Source: Photobacterium sp. SKA34 (GTDB lineage Bacteria; Pseudomonadota; Gammaproteobacteria; Enterobacterales; Vibrionaceae). Taken from it: a DNA stretch of 64,000 nt. The notes under the pieces are model-generated. The model had not been told where the DNA came from. It made no database searches and saw only the letters and a program-made list of their open reading frames with translations. Below are positions 20,869 through 31,459 of the stretch, piece by piece. The position numbers and the translations under genes were made by a program. The stretch spans positions 1-64,000 of the forward strand of contig NZ_CH724143.1 in assembly GCF_000153325.1 (NCBI RefSeq), written 5' to 3'. The number at the start of each line of letters is the position of its first letter. Position 1 is the stretch's first letter.

Positions 20869-21840
20869 TTATTTATTACGCTGTACAGCCATGTGAGCTA
20901 GTGCAACTAAGGCTTCTTTGTACTGAGAATCTGCAATAGGTGCTAAAGCTGCAATGGCTTTCTCTGCTTCTTCTTCTGCACGTTGTTGAGTGTACTCTAG
21001 TGAGCCATGCTCGTGCATAGCAGCTAAAATAGCATCAAGCTTTTCCATCCCATTTGCTTTTTCAATAGCTTCGCGAATCATGGTTGATTGCTCTGCATTA
21101 CCATGATTCATAGCATGGAGCAATGGTAAGGTTGGTTTACCTTCTGCTAAATCGTCACCGACGTTTTTCCCCATTTCTTTACCATCTGCGATGTAATCTA
21201 ATACATCGTCGATAAGTTGGAATGCAGTGCCTAAATAACGACCGTATTCTTGAAGTGCTAACTCAATTTCAGCTGGTGCTTGGGCAATAATGGCTGCGAT
21301 TTGAGTTGAAGCTTCAAACAAGCGTGCTGTTTTTGAATAGATAACTTGCATGTAGCTATCTTCGGTGGTGTTAGGATCATTACAATTCATTAATTGTAGA
21401 ACTTCACCTTCAGCGATCACATTGGTTGCTTCACTCATGATGTCGAGGATCTTTAACGATCGTAGGCTTGTCATCATTTGAAATGAACGTGTGTAAATGT
21501 AGTCACCGACTAAAACACTGGCTGCATTACCAAACGCTGCGTTAGCCGTTTCTTTACCGCGACGCATATTTGATTCATCGACAACATCATCGTGCAATAA
21601 TGTTGCTGTATGAATAAATTCAATAAAAGCAGCAGCTGTAGTGTGTTTATCACCGTCATAACCCAAAGCTCGTGCTGCTAAAACAGCCAGCATTGGGCGT
21701 AGACGCTTGCCACCACTACTAACAATGTAGAAACCTAGTTGATTGATAAGCACAACCTCTGAGTTAAGTTGTGCTTGTATCTTCGCGTCGACCTCGGCCA
21801 TATCGTTGGCGGTGAGCGCTTGGATAGCTTTGAAATCCAT
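20869..21840 (-). CDS. ispB: octaprenyl diphosphate synthase
   Basis: 323 residues from MDFKAIQALT, the same length as E. coli IspB. GGATG lies upstream of this ATG; another ATG five codons earlier has no ribosome site. The first Asp-rich motif is DDVVD (84-88) within ATLLHDDVVDESNMRRG, and the second is FQLIDDVLDY. GGKRLRP (43-49) binds pyrophosphate. It elongates farnesyl diphosphate to the C40 side chain of ubiquinone and menaquinone. It is divergent from rplU-rpmA, as in E. coli. Confidence 0.96.
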   Translation of the reverse strand: MDFKAIQALTANDMAEVDAKIQAQLNSEVVLINQLGFYIVSSGGKRLRPMLAVLAARALGYDGDKHTTAAAFIEFIHTATLLHDDVVDESNMRRGKETANAAFGNAASVLVGDYIYTRSFQMMTSLRSLKILDIMSEATNVIAEGEVLQLMNCNDPNTTEDSYMQVIYSKTARLFEASTQIAAIIAQAPAEIELALQEYGRYLGTAFQLIDDVLDYIADGKEMGKNVGDDLAEGKPTLPLLHAMNHGNAEQSTMIREAIEKANGMEKLDAILAAMHEHGSLEYTQQRAEEEAEKAIAALAPIADSQYKEALVALAHMAVQRNK

Positions 21841-22060
21841 TAATACATCCAGCAAGATTGTTGGCCACGTAGGGCGGAAAAGTGATTCGAATGGTTTATC
21901 GAATCTTACACTAAAATAGTTCTATCGTCATAACCCCAACGTGCGCTATTTCAAAGACTTTTTTTGTTGAACAGCTTTTCATCAATTTTATTTCCATAAT
22001 GGCTTGCCAGAATAACTCTTTTCGCGTAACATTCGCGCCCTATTGATGACAAGATTAAGC

Positions 22061-22100
22061 GCATACCCATTGCCTTTTTTATGCGGCAAATGGCCTATGC
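22061..22100 (+). promoter_or_regulatory. long imperfect hairpin in the rplU leader
   Basis: Arms GCATA/TATGC, CCATT/AATGG and GCC/GGC stack as one stem with small internal loops. It ends 18 nt before the rplU start and just upstream of its GCGGAG ribosome site. Ribosomal protein operons are often controlled by such leaders bound by their own product. That L21 or another protein binds here is inference. Confidence 0.5.
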
Positions 22101-22118
22101 GGACAAGCGGAGTAAGAC

Positions 22119-22430
22119 ATGTACGCTGTTTTCCAAAGTGGTGGTAAACAACACCGTGTAAGCGAAGGCCAAACCTTACGCTTAGAAAAACTAGACGCTG
22201 AAACTGGCGCTAGCATTGAATTTGACTCAGTACTTTTAGTAGCTAACGGCGAAGAAGTATCTGTAGGCGCACCTTTTGTGGCTGGCGGTAAAGTAACTGC
22301 TGAAGTTGTTACTCACGGTCGTGGCGATAAAGTTAAAATCGTTAAGTTCCGTCGTCGTAAGCACTCTCGTAAGCAAATGGGCCACCGTCAGTGGTTCACT
22401 GAAGTCAAAATTACTGGCATCAGCGCTTAA
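22119..22430 (+). CDS. rplU: 50S ribosomal protein L21
   Basis: 103 residues, the normal length. It starts [18 protein letters not shown] and ends in the basic [20 protein letters not shown] typical of bacterial L21. It binds 23S rRNA together with L20. It is the first gene of the rplU-rpmA operon, 18 nt before rpmA. Confidence 0.98.
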   Translation: MYAVFQSGGKQHRVSEGQTLRLEKLDAETGASIEFDSVLLVANGEEVSVGAPFVAGGKVTAEVVTHGRGDKVKIVKFRRRKHSRKQMGHRQWFTEVKITGISA

Positions 22431-22448
22431 TAACAGGAGAATTTAAAG

Positions 22449-22706
22449 ATGGCACACAAAAAAGCTGGCGGTTCTACTAATAACGGTCGCGATTCAGAAA
22501 GCAAACGCCTAGGTGTTAAGCGTTTTGGTGGCGAATCAGTTCTAGCAGGTAACATTATCGTTCGTCAACGTGGTACTAAGTTCCACGCAGGCAACAATGT
22601 TGGCCTAGGTAAAGACCACACTCTATTTGCTCTATCTGATGGTAAAGTGAAGTTCGAAGTTAAAGGTCCTAAGAACCGTAAATTCGTATCTATCGAAGCT
22701 GAATAA
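22449..22706 (+). CDS. rpmA: 50S ribosomal protein L27
   Basis: 85 residues, beginning [20 protein letters not shown], with the flexible N-terminus that reaches toward the peptidyl-transferase centre, and [17 protein letters not shown] in the middle. It has no Firmicutes-type cleaved N-terminal extension. AGGAGAA precedes the start. A terminator follows 23 nt after the stop. Confidence 0.98.
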   Translation: MAHKKAGGSTNNGRDSESKRLGVKRFGGESVLAGNIIVRQRGTKFHAGNNVGLGKDHTLFALSDGKVKFEVKGPKNRKFVSIEAE

Positions 22707-22729
22707 TATTCAACTTTGACACGAAGATT

Positions 22730-22756
22730 AAAGCCCTGCCTATTGGCGGGGCTTTT
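22730..22756 (+). terminator. terminator of rplU-rpmA
   Basis: AAAGCCCTGCC, TATT loop, GGCGGGGCTTTTT (one G-T pair). It lies 24 nt after rpmA and before the ribosome site of the next gene. Confidence 0.9.
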
Positions 22757-22772
22757 TATATCTGGAGGGTTT

Positions 22773-23699
22773 ATGCAAGATCGTGGCCCGATGATCGGTT
22801 TTTTCCTTGCACTAACAACGGCTGTCTTTTGGGGCGCGTTGCCCATTGCGATGAAACAAGCTGTCGAAGTGATGGACCCTTTTACCATTGTTTGGTATCG
22901 CTTTATTACTGCGTCTATTGGCTTAGGCCTATTACTCAGTTGGAAAAAGAAATTACCAACAATTTTAAATCTTGGCCGAGCTGGTGGGCTGGTGCTACTG
23001 ATTGCAAGCATTGGCCTTGCCGGTAACTTCGTCTTATTTAATAGTTCGCTTAAATACCTTAATCCACCGGTTGTACAAGTTATTATTCAATTAGCCCCTG
23101 TTGGTTTATTGGTCGCTAGTGCATGGGTATTTAAAGAAAAGCTTGCTAAGCACCAGATTATTGGTGTGACTTGTTTATTGGCTGGCTTATTACTGTTTTT
23201 TAACGAACGCTTAATTGAGTTATTTACCAGTTTTTCTGGTTATACTTTAGGTGTGAGTTTAGCTGTGGCGGCTGCTATTGTGTGGGTGATATATGGCCTT
23301 GCACAGAAGTGGTTATTAAAGCAATTTTCCTCAGCACAAATTTTGCTGATGATCTATGTGATCTGTGCTTTGATCCTAACGCCAATGGCACAACCAGAAC
23401 AAATCTACGTAATGGATAATCGTCAACTTGCGATGTTGGCATTCTGTTGTATTAATACGCTTGTTGGCTACGGTGCTTTCGCTGAAGCGATGTCACGCTG
23501 GCAGGCCTCACAAGTGAGTGCAGTGATCACACTGACTCCTTTGTTTACGATATTATTTGTCGATCTTGCGAGCCTTGCTTTGCCACAATACGTTGCGTCA
23601 GTAACGTTGAACATCTGGGGTTATCTTGGTGCAATGGTGGTGGTAAGTGGTGCGATATGCTGTGCTATAGGCCATAAATTTATTCGCCAGCACAAATAA
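22773..23699 (+). CDS. EamA/DMT-family membrane transporter
   Basis: 308 residues from MQDRGPMIGFFLAL, preceded by TGGAGGG. A longer frame opening at 22716 would run through the rpmA terminator and is rejected. About ten hydrophobic segments form two EamA repeats, one beginning FFLALTTAVFWGALPIAMKQ and the other LGVSLAVAAAIVWVIYGLAQ. These are 10-helix drug/metabolite exporters of the inner membrane. The substrate cannot be told. The neighbouring position between rpmA and obgE is shared with other Vibrionaceae and enterics (YhbE-like), from memory. Confidence 0.88.
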   Translation: MQDRGPMIGFFLALTTAVFWGALPIAMKQAVEVMDPFTIVWYRFITASIGLGLLLSWKKKLPTILNLGRAGGLVLLIASIGLAGNFVLFNSSLKYLNPPVVQVIIQLAPVGLLVASAWVFKEKLAKHQIIGVTCLLAGLLLFFNERLIELFTSFSGYTLGVSLAVAAAIVWVIYGLAQKWLLKQFSSAQILLMIYVICALILTPMAQPEQIYVMDNRQLAMLAFCCINTLVGYGAFAEAMSRWQASQVSAVITLTPLFTILFVDLASLALPQYVASVTLNIWGYLGAMVVVSGAICCAIGHKFIRQHK

Positions 23700-23743
23700 T
23701 CTAGGTCGATGACAATAATTACTACGCCATGATGTGTTCGTAA

Positions 23744-24952
<1,209 letters not shown>

Positions 24953-24972
24953 TCAAGCCTGATTGTGTAGAA

Positions 24973-25002
24973 GAAGCCGTGCCGTGAGGTACGGTTTTTT
25001 TT
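24973..25002 (+). terminator. terminator of cgtA
   Basis: AGCCGTGCC, loop GTGA, GGTACGGTTTTTTTT; one G-T pair and a long T run, 21 nt after the stop. Confidence 0.9.
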
Positions 25003-25079
25003 GTGCTTAATCAAAATGAAAGCAGTGGTTATTCGCTACTCTAATGAGATAATAAGCACGCAAAATTAATGGATGATAA

Positions 25080-25883
25080 ATGGCAATTCATCAGGACTGT
25101 ATACTTACTCAAATCTCAGAGTCTGAACAAAGAGACATAACACGACTTGTGATATCTGCAGGTCAACGTCTTTTACAGCATGGCGCAGAAAGTACCTTAG
25201 TGGCTGATGTGACTAGTCGACTTGGTTTAGCTCTTGGGGTTGAAAGTGTTGAGGTATCATTATCTGCTAGTTCGATGGTGATCAGTACACGTCATCAGGG
25301 AAGCTGTATTACGACCACGCGACGTTGCCAAGATAGTGGGATCAATATGCAGATCGTGACAGATATTCAACGGATCTGTATTTTAACTGAGCGTGGACTG
25401 CTTGATCGTCATGATGTTCACCATAAATTAGAACAGATTCAACCTCAGCGTTATCACCGTTTATTGGTGATTATGATGATTGGTCTATCTTGTGCTTCTT
25501 TTAGCCGCTTAGCTGGGGGAGATTGGCCAGTTTTTTTCCTGACTTTCCTAGCCTCATCTATTGGTATGTTTGTTCGCCAAGAGATGGCACATTGTTATTT
25601 TAATCCCTTGATTAATTTTGCTTTCACCGCCTTTGTCACCACACTAATTTCAGGTTTTGGACAAGTTTATCATATTGGTGATAAACCTTTTTTGGCGATG
25701 GCTTCTTCTGTACTGATGTTGGTACCGGGGTTTCCATTAATCAATGCCGTTGCTGATATGGTAAAAGGTTATCCTTCAATGGGGCTGGCAAGGTGGACGA
25801 TGGCGAGTTTATTAACACTTGCCGCTTGTATTGGTATTGTTGCTGCGATGAATGTGCTGGGGGTGTGGGGATGGTTACTATGA
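25080..25883 (+). CDS. yjjP: YjjP, N-terminal half of a split ThrE-type exporter
   Basis: 267 residues. The soluble N-terminal domain contains ITRLVISAGQRLLQHGAEST and VEVSLSASSMVIS, typical of the ThrE/DUF1212 catalytic-like domain. Residues about 130-260 hold about five membrane spans ending in VLMLVPGFPLINAVADMVKG. In E. coli YjjP and YjjB together export succinate; relatives export threonine or serine. The stop overlaps the yjjB start by 4 bp. Confidence 0.9.
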   Translation: MAIHQDCILTQISESEQRDITRLVISAGQRLLQHGAESTLVADVTSRLGLALGVESVEVSLSASSMVISTRHQGSCITTTRRCQDSGINMQIVTDIQRICILTERGLLDRHDVHHKLEQIQPQRYHRLLVIMMIGLSCASFSRLAGGDWPVFFLTFLASSIGMFVRQEMAHCYFNPLINFAFTAFVTTLISGFGQVYHIGDKPFLAMASSVLMLVPGFPLINAVADMVKGYPSMGLARWTMASLLTLAACIGIVAAMNVLGVWGWLL

Positions 25884-26356
25884 ATGATCTGATCTCACTA
25901 ATGCTGGCGCTAGGCAATGACATGCTTTTCGCTATGATCCCAGCTGTTGGATTTGCATTAGTTTTTAATGTCCCACCAAAGGCACTGAAATATTGTGCTA
26001 TTGGAGGAGCATTAGGGCATGGCACTCGATTTCTTTTAATGCATTGGGGAATGCCTGTTGAGTGGGCTACATTTGCAGCAGCTACCCTTGTTGGTATGAT
26101 CGGTGTACATTGGTCACATCGCTTTTTAGCTCACCCTAAAGTTTTTACTGTCGCGGCAATGATTCCGATGGTACCAGGCGTTTTTACTTATAAAGCAATG
26201 ATTGCGATTGTTGAAATTAATCATCGTGGTTTCTCAATGGAATTATGGGGAGTGATGATTGAGAATTTACTTAAAGCGATCTTTATTGTTGCAGCATTAG
26301 CCATTGGGTTAGCTATGCCGGGATTATTGTTTTATCGTCGTCGACCAGTGGTGTAA
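25880..26356 (+). CDS. yjjB: YjjB, C-terminal half of a split ThrE-type exporter
   Basis: 158 residues from MNDLISLMLALGND, matching the E. coli length (157). The ATG overlaps the yjjP stop as ATGA; an in-frame ATG three codons earlier (25871) is possible, and a frame opening at 25793 is not plausible. Conserved DUF3815 segments are IPAVGFALVFNVPPKAL, GALGHGTRFLLM, LAHPKVFTVAAMIPMVPG. It is a membrane subunit needed with YjjP for export. Confidence 0.9.
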   Translation: MNDLISLMLALGNDMLFAMIPAVGFALVFNVPPKALKYCAIGGALGHGTRFLLMHWGMPVEWATFAAATLVGMIGVHWSHRFLAHPKVFTVAAMIPMVPGVFTYKAMIAIVEINHRGFSMELWGVMIENLLKAIFIVAALAIGLAMPGLLFYRRRPVV

Positions 26357-26395
26357 CCTATGGGGTCACAAATATTTAAAAGGAGTTTCCTGAAG

Positions 26396-26878
26396 ATGAA
26401 GATCAGCATGATCGCCGCAATGGCACATGATCGAGTAATAGGCAAAGAAAATGCGATGCCATGGCATTTACCCGCTGATTTTGCTTGGTTTAAGCAATGT
26501 ACTTTAGGAAAGCCTGTAGTAATGGGGCGTAAGACGTTTGAGTCTATTGGTCGTCCGCTTCCTGGTCGCCATAACATTGTGATCACCCGTAACCCTGAGT
26601 TTCATGCCGAAGGGATCACTGTTGTGAGAGATATAGAAGCTGCAAAACAAGCCGCTGGTGATGTGGAAGAGCTAATGATCATCGGTGGTGGTAGTATTTA
26701 TCAAGCTTGTTTACCACAAGCGACTTGCCTCTATTTAACTTTTATTGATGCGAACTTAGACGGTGATACACGTTTCCCTGAATGGGGAGAGGGGTGGCAT
26801 CAAGTGAGCTCAGAGCATTATACAGCAGATGAAAAAAATGCTTATGCGATGGACTTTATGGTACTTGAACGCAATTAA
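26396..26878 (+). CDS. folA: dihydrofolate reductase
   Basis: 160 residues from MKISMIAAMAHDRVIG, with AGGAG about 10 nt upstream; a frame 12 codons longer is rejected. The active-site segment NAMPWHLPADFAWFK gives the catalytic Asp28, and VVMGRKTFESIG and IIGGGSIYQ bind NADPH. It reduces dihydrofolate to tetrahydrofolate, the target of trimethoprim. I see no obvious resistance substitution. It is convergent with apaH. Confidence 0.97.
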   Translation: MKISMIAAMAHDRVIGKENAMPWHLPADFAWFKQCTLGKPVVMGRKTFESIGRPLPGRHNIVITRNPEFHAEGITVVRDIEAAKQAAGDVEELMIIGGGSIYQACLPQATCLYLTFIDANLDGDTRFPEWGEGWHQVSSEHYTADEKNAYAMDFMVLERN

Positions 26879-26886
26879 TTATACAG

Positions 26887-26920
26887 TTCAATAATGCCCA
26901 TGCTGGTGGGCATTATTGAA
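26887..26920. terminator. perfect 14-bp stem between convergent folA and apaH
   Basis: Arms TTCAATAATGCCCA (26887-26900) and TGGGCATTATTGAA (26907-26920) with a 6-nt loop. No T run follows on either strand, so it may act as a 3' end stabiliser or a weak bidirectional terminator. Confidence 0.65.
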
Positions 26921-26938
26921 TAGATAAAGAGGCGAGAT

Positions 26939-27754
26939 TTAATAAATAGGACATTCGGTAACAAAGCGCTGTCTGTCTTCCCAGCGTAACATGGTTAAAC
27001 TGTTTCCCCACACGCACCCTGTATCAATCCCAATACAATGCTCATCTTGATGCCCCATGAGCGCCGCCCAATGACCAAAGATAATGGTTTTCTCTATTGG
27101 CTCAGTACGCTTTACTTCAAACCAGGGGATCAAGTTGCCAATTTCAGGATTTCCAGGCTTTACTTTACAATGCATATCTAAGCGTCCGTTAGGCTCGCAA
27201 AAGCGCATACGGGTAAAACTGTTGATGGTATAGCGAAGCTGCTCTAATTCATTAAGTTCTTCTTGCCAAAAATCAGGGCCATCTCCATACATATTTTCTA
27301 ATAGCCATACATAACGTTCAGACTGGAGGATTTCTTCAACACGACGAGCTTGTTGACGTGCCGTCGCTAATGACCATTGTGGACTAATACCTGCGTGCAC
27401 CATTACTAATGGAAAATCAGGATGCTCAGCCAGCAATGGTTGATGGCGTAGCCAATGGAGTAATTCTTGGCTATCTGGAGCGTCTAAAATGGCCTGAGTT
27501 TTATCACTCGGTTTTAAACGTGCGAAGCCATTTGAGGCGGCTAATAGGTGGAGATCATGATTGCCGAGGATTAGCTGTGCACTATTACCTAGTGCTTTAA
27601 CAAAACGTAATGTTTCTAATGATTCAGGACCACGCGCGACAAGGTCACCAGCAAGCCAAAGGTGATCGTGCTTGGGATCGAAACTTGCTTGAGCAAGGAG
27701 TTTTTTTAGATCAGGTAAGCAGCCCTGAATATCACCAACAAGGTAGGTTGCCAT
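26939..27754 (-). CDS. apaH: symmetrical diadenosine tetraphosphatase ApaH
   Basis: 271 residues. The metallophosphatase motifs are in order: GDIQGC (7-12), GDLVARGP (36-43) and GNHDLHLLA (64-72), then VMVHAGISPQW and FGHWAALMG. It splits Ap4A into two ADP and can decap nucleoside-tetraphosphate-capped RNA. It is the last gene of the lptD-surA-pdxA-rsmA-apaG-apaH run, 36 nt after apaG. Confidence 0.96.
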   Translation of the reverse strand: MATYLVGDIQGCLPDLKKLLAQASFDPKHDHLWLAGDLVARGPESLETLRFVKALGNSAQLILGNHDLHLLAASNGFARLKPSDKTQAILDAPDSQELLHWLRHQPLLAEHPDFPLVMVHAGISPQWSLATARQQARRVEEILQSERYVWLLENMYGDGPDFWQEELNELEQLRYTINSFTRMRFCEPNGRLDMHCKVKPGNPEIGNLIPWFEVKRTEPIEKTIIFGHWAALMGHQDEHCIGIDTGCVWGNSLTMLRWEDRQRFVTECPIY

Positions 27755-27790
27755 ATTGCTCTCATTATTGAGGAAAGTGGAAGTAAAAAG

Positions 27791-28174
27791 CTAGTGGATA
27801 ATGTTAGGCACAGCCAAACGAAAAGGGGCAATGTCAACTTTAAAGCTATTACCGTCCCCGTCTTCCATAATGTAATGCCCTTGCATCACACCAAGCGGGG
27901 TATCAATAATTGTACCACTGGTGTAGGTATAGTCATCACTTGCTTGAATAATGGGTTGTTTACCCACAACACCATCACCATCAATCACTAGCTTTTTACC
28001 ATTGGCATCGGTGATCAACCAGTGGCGCTTAAGTAATTGTGCTTGACCTCGACCAAGGTTATGAATAGTGATGGTATAGGAAAACACATAGCGACTATCC
28101 TCAGGCTCGGATTGATCATCGAGGTAATGAGTAACGACATGACATTTGATGGTTGGGGTAGAAGTGATACTCAC
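27791..28174 (-). CDS. apaG: ApaG (CO2+/Mg2+ efflux-associated DUF525 protein)
   Basis: 127 residues if it starts at the GTG at 28174 (VSITSTPTIKC), which has AAGGA at 8-nt spacing. An ATG three codons upstream (28183) touches the AGG and is less likely; it would give 130 residues. DUF525 landmarks are RYVFSYTITIHNLGRGQAQL, HWLITDANGK, GVVGKQP and MQGHYIM. The fold is fibronectin-III-like; the molecular role is poorly defined. A hairpin at 28234-28269 separates it from rsmA. Confidence 0.9.
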   Translation of the reverse strand: MSITSTPTIKCHVVTHYLDDQSEPEDSRYVFSYTITIHNLGRGQAQLLKRHWLITDANGKKLVIDGDGVVGKQPIIQASDDYTYTSGTIIDTPLGVMQGHYIMEDGDGNSFKVDIAPFRLAVPNIIH

Positions 28175-28233
28175 AGACAACATCCTTTGTTTAAATCTCT
28201 TTTCATTTTAGCGTCATTCAACCACAAATAAAG

Positions 28234-28269
28234 AAAAACCCCGATAACCGTGAAGCTATCGGGGTTTTT
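28234..28269 (-). terminator. terminator-like hairpin inside the lptD-apaH operon
   Basis: Arms AAAAACCCCGATA and TATCGGGGTTTTT around a 10-nt loop; A and T runs allow termination on the minus strand. It lies between rsmA (upstream) and apaG (downstream), so it would cut or attenuate the operon there. Confidence 0.85.
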
Positions 28270-28290
28270 GTGTCATCCACTTAAATATAA

Positions 28291-29115
28291 TTAAGCTTTC
28301 GCATCTTTTTGGTAATTTGCATCAAGCCAGTTAGCCATTGCAACAAACTGTTCAACAGTAATGTTTTCTGGGCGGTGGCCAGGGTTAACACCTAGTGCTT
28401 CAAGTTGCTCTGCTGTGAAGAGTGCTTTATAGCAGTTACGAATTGTTTTACGACGCTGGTTAAAACCTTCACGACATACACGATCCAACCATTTTAGGTT
28501 GGTACATGGGAACGGTAACACTTCGTAAGGTGTTAGACGTACTACTGCTGAATCGACTTTCGGAGCTGGTACAAAAGATTCTGGCGGCACTTCAAGTACT
28601 GGCATCACACGGCAGTAATATTGTGCCATAACCGTTAGTCGACCGTATGCTTTACTTCCTGGACCTGCCGCAAGACGGTTAACCACTTCTTTTTGCAGCA
28701 TAAAGTGCATATCTTCAACATCTTTGTGGAATTCAAAAATGTGGAACATTAAAGGGGTTGAAATGTTGTATGGCAAGTTTCCGAAAATACGTAACTTATT
28801 ATTTTCTTTAATAAGTTGCGTGAAGTCGAAACGCATTGCATCACCTTGGTGGATCGTTAGCTTAGACGCTAGATCGGGGTGATTTTCAAGGCGTTCAGCA
28901 AGATCGCGGTCTAGCTCGATAACGGTAAATTTATCAACAAGTTTACCCACTTGTTCGGTGATCGCACCTAGACCTGGGCCGATCTCTACCAAGTTTTGAC
29001 CTGGTAATGGGTTGATTGATGACACTATGCCGTCAATGATGTAAGGGTCTTTCAAAAAGTTCTGGCCAAAGCGCTTACGGGCGCGGTGACCTAGATGGAC
29101 TTGATCGCTGCTCAT
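28291..29115 (-). CDS. rsmA: 16S rRNA dimethyladenosine transferase RsmA (KsgA)
   Basis: 274 residues. The start [24 protein letters not shown] is standard. The SAM site is [11 protein letters not shown] (44-54) and motif IV is NLPYNIS, the adenine-N6 methyltransferase signature. A conserved [12 protein letters not shown] follows. It dimethylates A1518 and A1519 in the 16S 3' hairpin as a late assembly checkpoint; loss gives kasugamycin resistance. The start overlaps the pdxA stop by 4 bp. Confidence 0.97.
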   Translation of the reverse strand: MSSDQVHLGHRARKRFGQNFLKDPYIIDGIVSSINPLPGQNLVEIGPGLGAITEQVGKLVDKFTVIELDRDLAERLENHPDLASKLTIHQGDAMRFDFTQLIKENNKLRIFGNLPYNISTPLMFHIFEFHKDVEDMHFMLQKEVVNRLAAGPGSKAYGRLTVMAQYYCRVMPVLEVPPESFVPAPKVDSAVVRLTPYEVLPFPCTNLKWLDRVCREGFNQRRKTIRNCYKALFTAEQLEALGVNPGHRPENITVEQFVAMANWLDANYQKDAKA

Positions 29116-30104
29116 GCTTGTTTATCTACCAATTCTAGGGCGTGAGATAGCGCTGTCCAAAGGCTACCTGTATCTGCCTGTCCGGTACCTGCGAGTTCCA
29201 GTGCGGTACCATGATCTACTGAAGTTCGGATGAAGGGCAATCCTAACGTAATGTTAACTGATTTACCGAAGCCTTTATATTTCAGCACCGGTAGCCCTTG
29301 ATCGTGATACATGGCTAATACCGTATCGGCATCAGCTAAATATTTTTCTTGGAAAATAGTATCAGCCGGTAAAGGGCCGATAAGATCCATGTTTTCTTGC
29401 TGGCGTAACTGCTCAAGAGTAGGAGTAATAATATTTATTTCTTCCATCCCTAAACAACCATCTTCACCAGCATGGGGGTTTAATCCACAGACATAAATTT
29501 TTGGAGATTCAATACCAAATTTACTGACTAAATCAACGTGTAAAATACGAATTACCTGCTTTAATCTGTCTTCTGTAATTTCTTGTGATACATGACTTAG
29601 AGGGATATGAGTTGTCACTAACGCGACGCGTAATCCCTCGGTAGCTAGCATCATAACAACTTGTGCAGTGTCAGATTGTTGAGCAAAAAATTCAGTGTGA
29701 CCACTAAATGATACGCCAGCGCGGTTAATGACCCCTTTATGAACAGGACCAGTTACAACGGCGGCGAACTCACCATTCATACACCCTTCTGCAGCGCGTT
29801 TTAATGTTGATAGCACATACATGCCATTGCGTTCATCTAACGTACCTGCGACAACATTAATTGTTGTATCAATATGTGCAACCGTCATTGTTCCTGCTTT
29901 ATGTGGCAGGATGGGCTGATCGGGTTGATAGGGCAAAATGGTTAGTGGTAAACCTAATTTAGCCGCACGTTCTACCATAACCTGCGCATCAGCACAAATA
30001 ACAAGTTGGTGCGGCCAATTTTCTTGGCATAAGGCGATGACTAAATCAGGGCCAATTCCAGCAGGCTCACCGGGGGTGATTGCAATCCGTTGTTTGTTAG
30101 TCAT
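29112..30104 (-). CDS. pdxA: 4-hydroxythreonine-4-phosphate dehydrogenase
   Basis: 330 residues, full length. It starts [13 protein letters not shown] and has [24 protein letters not shown] with the metal-site histidine, [10 protein letters not shown] and [11 protein letters not shown], all PdxA hallmarks. It oxidises 4-phosphohydroxythreonine in pyridoxal phosphate synthesis. It sits 8 nt after surA and overlaps rsmA; the same order is known in E. coli. Confidence 0.97.
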   Translation of the reverse strand: MTNKQRIAITPGEPAGIGPDLVIALCQENWPHQLVICADAQVMVERAAKLGLPLTILPYQPDQPILPHKAGTMTVAHIDTTINVVAGTLDERNGMYVLSTLKRAAEGCMNGEFAAVVTGPVHKGVINRAGVSFSGHTEFFAQQSDTAQVVMMLATEGLRVALVTTHIPLSHVSQEITEDRLKQVIRILHVDLVSKFGIESPKIYVCGLNPHAGEDGCLGMEEINIITPTLEQLRQQENMDLIGPLPADTIFQEKYLADADTVLAMYHDQGLPVLKYKGFGKSVNITLGLPFIRTSVDHGTALELAGTGQADTGSLWTALSHALELVDKQA

Positions 30105-30112
30105 GTCTTTAC

Positions 30113-31414
30113 TTAGCCATTGTTGGTTGTATTCATTGGTTCAATGTAAGCACCTGCACGTAGTTCTTGTAACCATGTTTGTGCCTCTTCATTGAATTTA
30201 CGGTTAAAGATAATTTGTGCCGCGCGGTTTTTCATTGCTGCATCTGTACGATCGACTTTACGACGACCTTCAACTTCAACAATGTGCCAACCAAATGAAG
30301 ACTTAAACGGTTCACTGATTTTATCGACCGGTAGTGTTTCTACTTTGTCTTTGAATGCTGGTGCATACATATTAGGTACTTGCCAGCCTAGTTGACCACC
30401 ATTTACCGCCGAACCTGGATCTTCACTGTAGGCTTTCGCTGCTGCAGAAAATGTTTGTTTACCGCTAATAATACTTTGACGAATTTTCTCAAGCTCAGCT
30501 TTTGCTGCTGCATCACTTAGAATCATTGAAGGTTTGATCAAAATATGACGCGCTTTTACCTCAACAACAGATACACTCGGCATACCTTTTACATCGTTGA
30601 TTTTTAAAATGTGGAAGCCAACGCCACTTCGGAATGGACCAATGATCGCATTTTTTCCGTTATTTTGAATCTGATCAGCAAAGACGGTTGGCATTTCTGC
30701 TTTACCCATCCAGCCCCATTCGCCCCCTTTCAGAGCTTTAGGCCCTTTTGAGTAACGGTAAGCCAGTTGTGAAAAGTTTGCGCCTTTTTTAAGTTGAGCA
30801 ACAATATCTTCAGCTTCTTGTTTTGCTTTATCTCGTGCTGCTTTATCCGCATCTTCATCAACACGAATTTGAATTTGACTAATGTTGTATTGCACATTTT
30901 GTTGCGTTTGTTTGGCCATTTGTTTAGCTAAAGACTCAACCTCTTGTGGCAGAACGTTGACGCGTTTACGAACAATAATGTTACGTGCCTCAGATGCCAG
31001 CATGTCGTTACGCATTTGCTCACGGAACATCGCGTAAGAAATCCCTGCGTTAGCAAGGCTTTGGCGTAATTGGTCTACGCTCATATTACGTTGTTTAGCA
31101 ACATCAGCGATTGCTTTATCTAATTGGCTATCATCAATACGGATCCCTAGCTGTTGTGCTTGCTGGAGCTGTAAGTTTTCAAGGATCAGTTTATCCATTA
31201 CTTGCTGACGTAAAATGTTATTAGGCGGTAACTGTTGGTGTTCTTCAGCTGCGTTAAGGTGAACCGTTTTTAGCATGGCGTTCACATCACTTTGTAAGAT
31301 CACACCGTCGTTAACAGTCATTACTACTTGGTCAAGTTCCTGAGGTGCAGCCATGCTGGTTGCTGACATACCCATCATCATTAGACTAAGTACAGAATAC
31401 TTCCACGTTTTCAT
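30113..31414 (-). CDS. surA: periplasmic chaperone and peptidyl-prolyl isomerase SurA
   Basis: 433 residues. The signal peptide ends near SMAAP (about residue 23). The N-terminal chaperone domain is followed by two parvulin domains, near residues 175-275 ([18 protein letters not shown]) and 285-385 ([19 protein letters not shown]), and a C-terminal helix. It escorts outer-membrane proteins to BamA. It is encoded just after lptD, one of its clients. Confidence 0.97.
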   Translation of the reverse strand: MKTWKYSVLSLMMMGMSATSMAAPQELDQVVMTVNDGVILQSDVNAMLKTVHLNAAEEHQQLPPNNILRQQVMDKLILENLQLQQAQQLGIRIDDSQLDKAIADVAKQRNMSVDQLRQSLANAGISYAMFREQMRNDMLASEARNIIVRKRVNVLPQEVESLAKQMAKQTQQNVQYNISQIQIRVDEDADKAARDKAKQEAEDIVAQLKKGANFSQLAYRYSKGPKALKGGEWGWMGKAEMPTVFADQIQNNGKNAIIGPFRSGVGFHILKINDVKGMPSVSVVEVKARHILIKPSMILSDAAAKAELEKIRQSIISGKQTFSAAAKAYSEDPGSAVNGGQLGWQVPNMYAPAFKDKVETLPVDKISEPFKSSFGWHIVEVEGRRKVDRTDAAMKNRAAQIIFNRKFNEEAQTWLQELRAGAYIEPMNTTNNG

Positions 31415-31459
31415 TTATATTCCATCAGGTTATAAGGCGACACATGTGTCGCCCAAATA

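Noticed and set aside
22716..22772. N-terminal extension of the EamA transporter
   Set aside because: It would be translated through the rpmA terminator from a TTG codon; the ATG at 22773 has a proper ribosome site.
25793..25879. N-terminal extension of YjjB
   Set aside because: Cys/Tyr-rich sequence entirely inside yjjP; the ATGA overlap start matches the family length.
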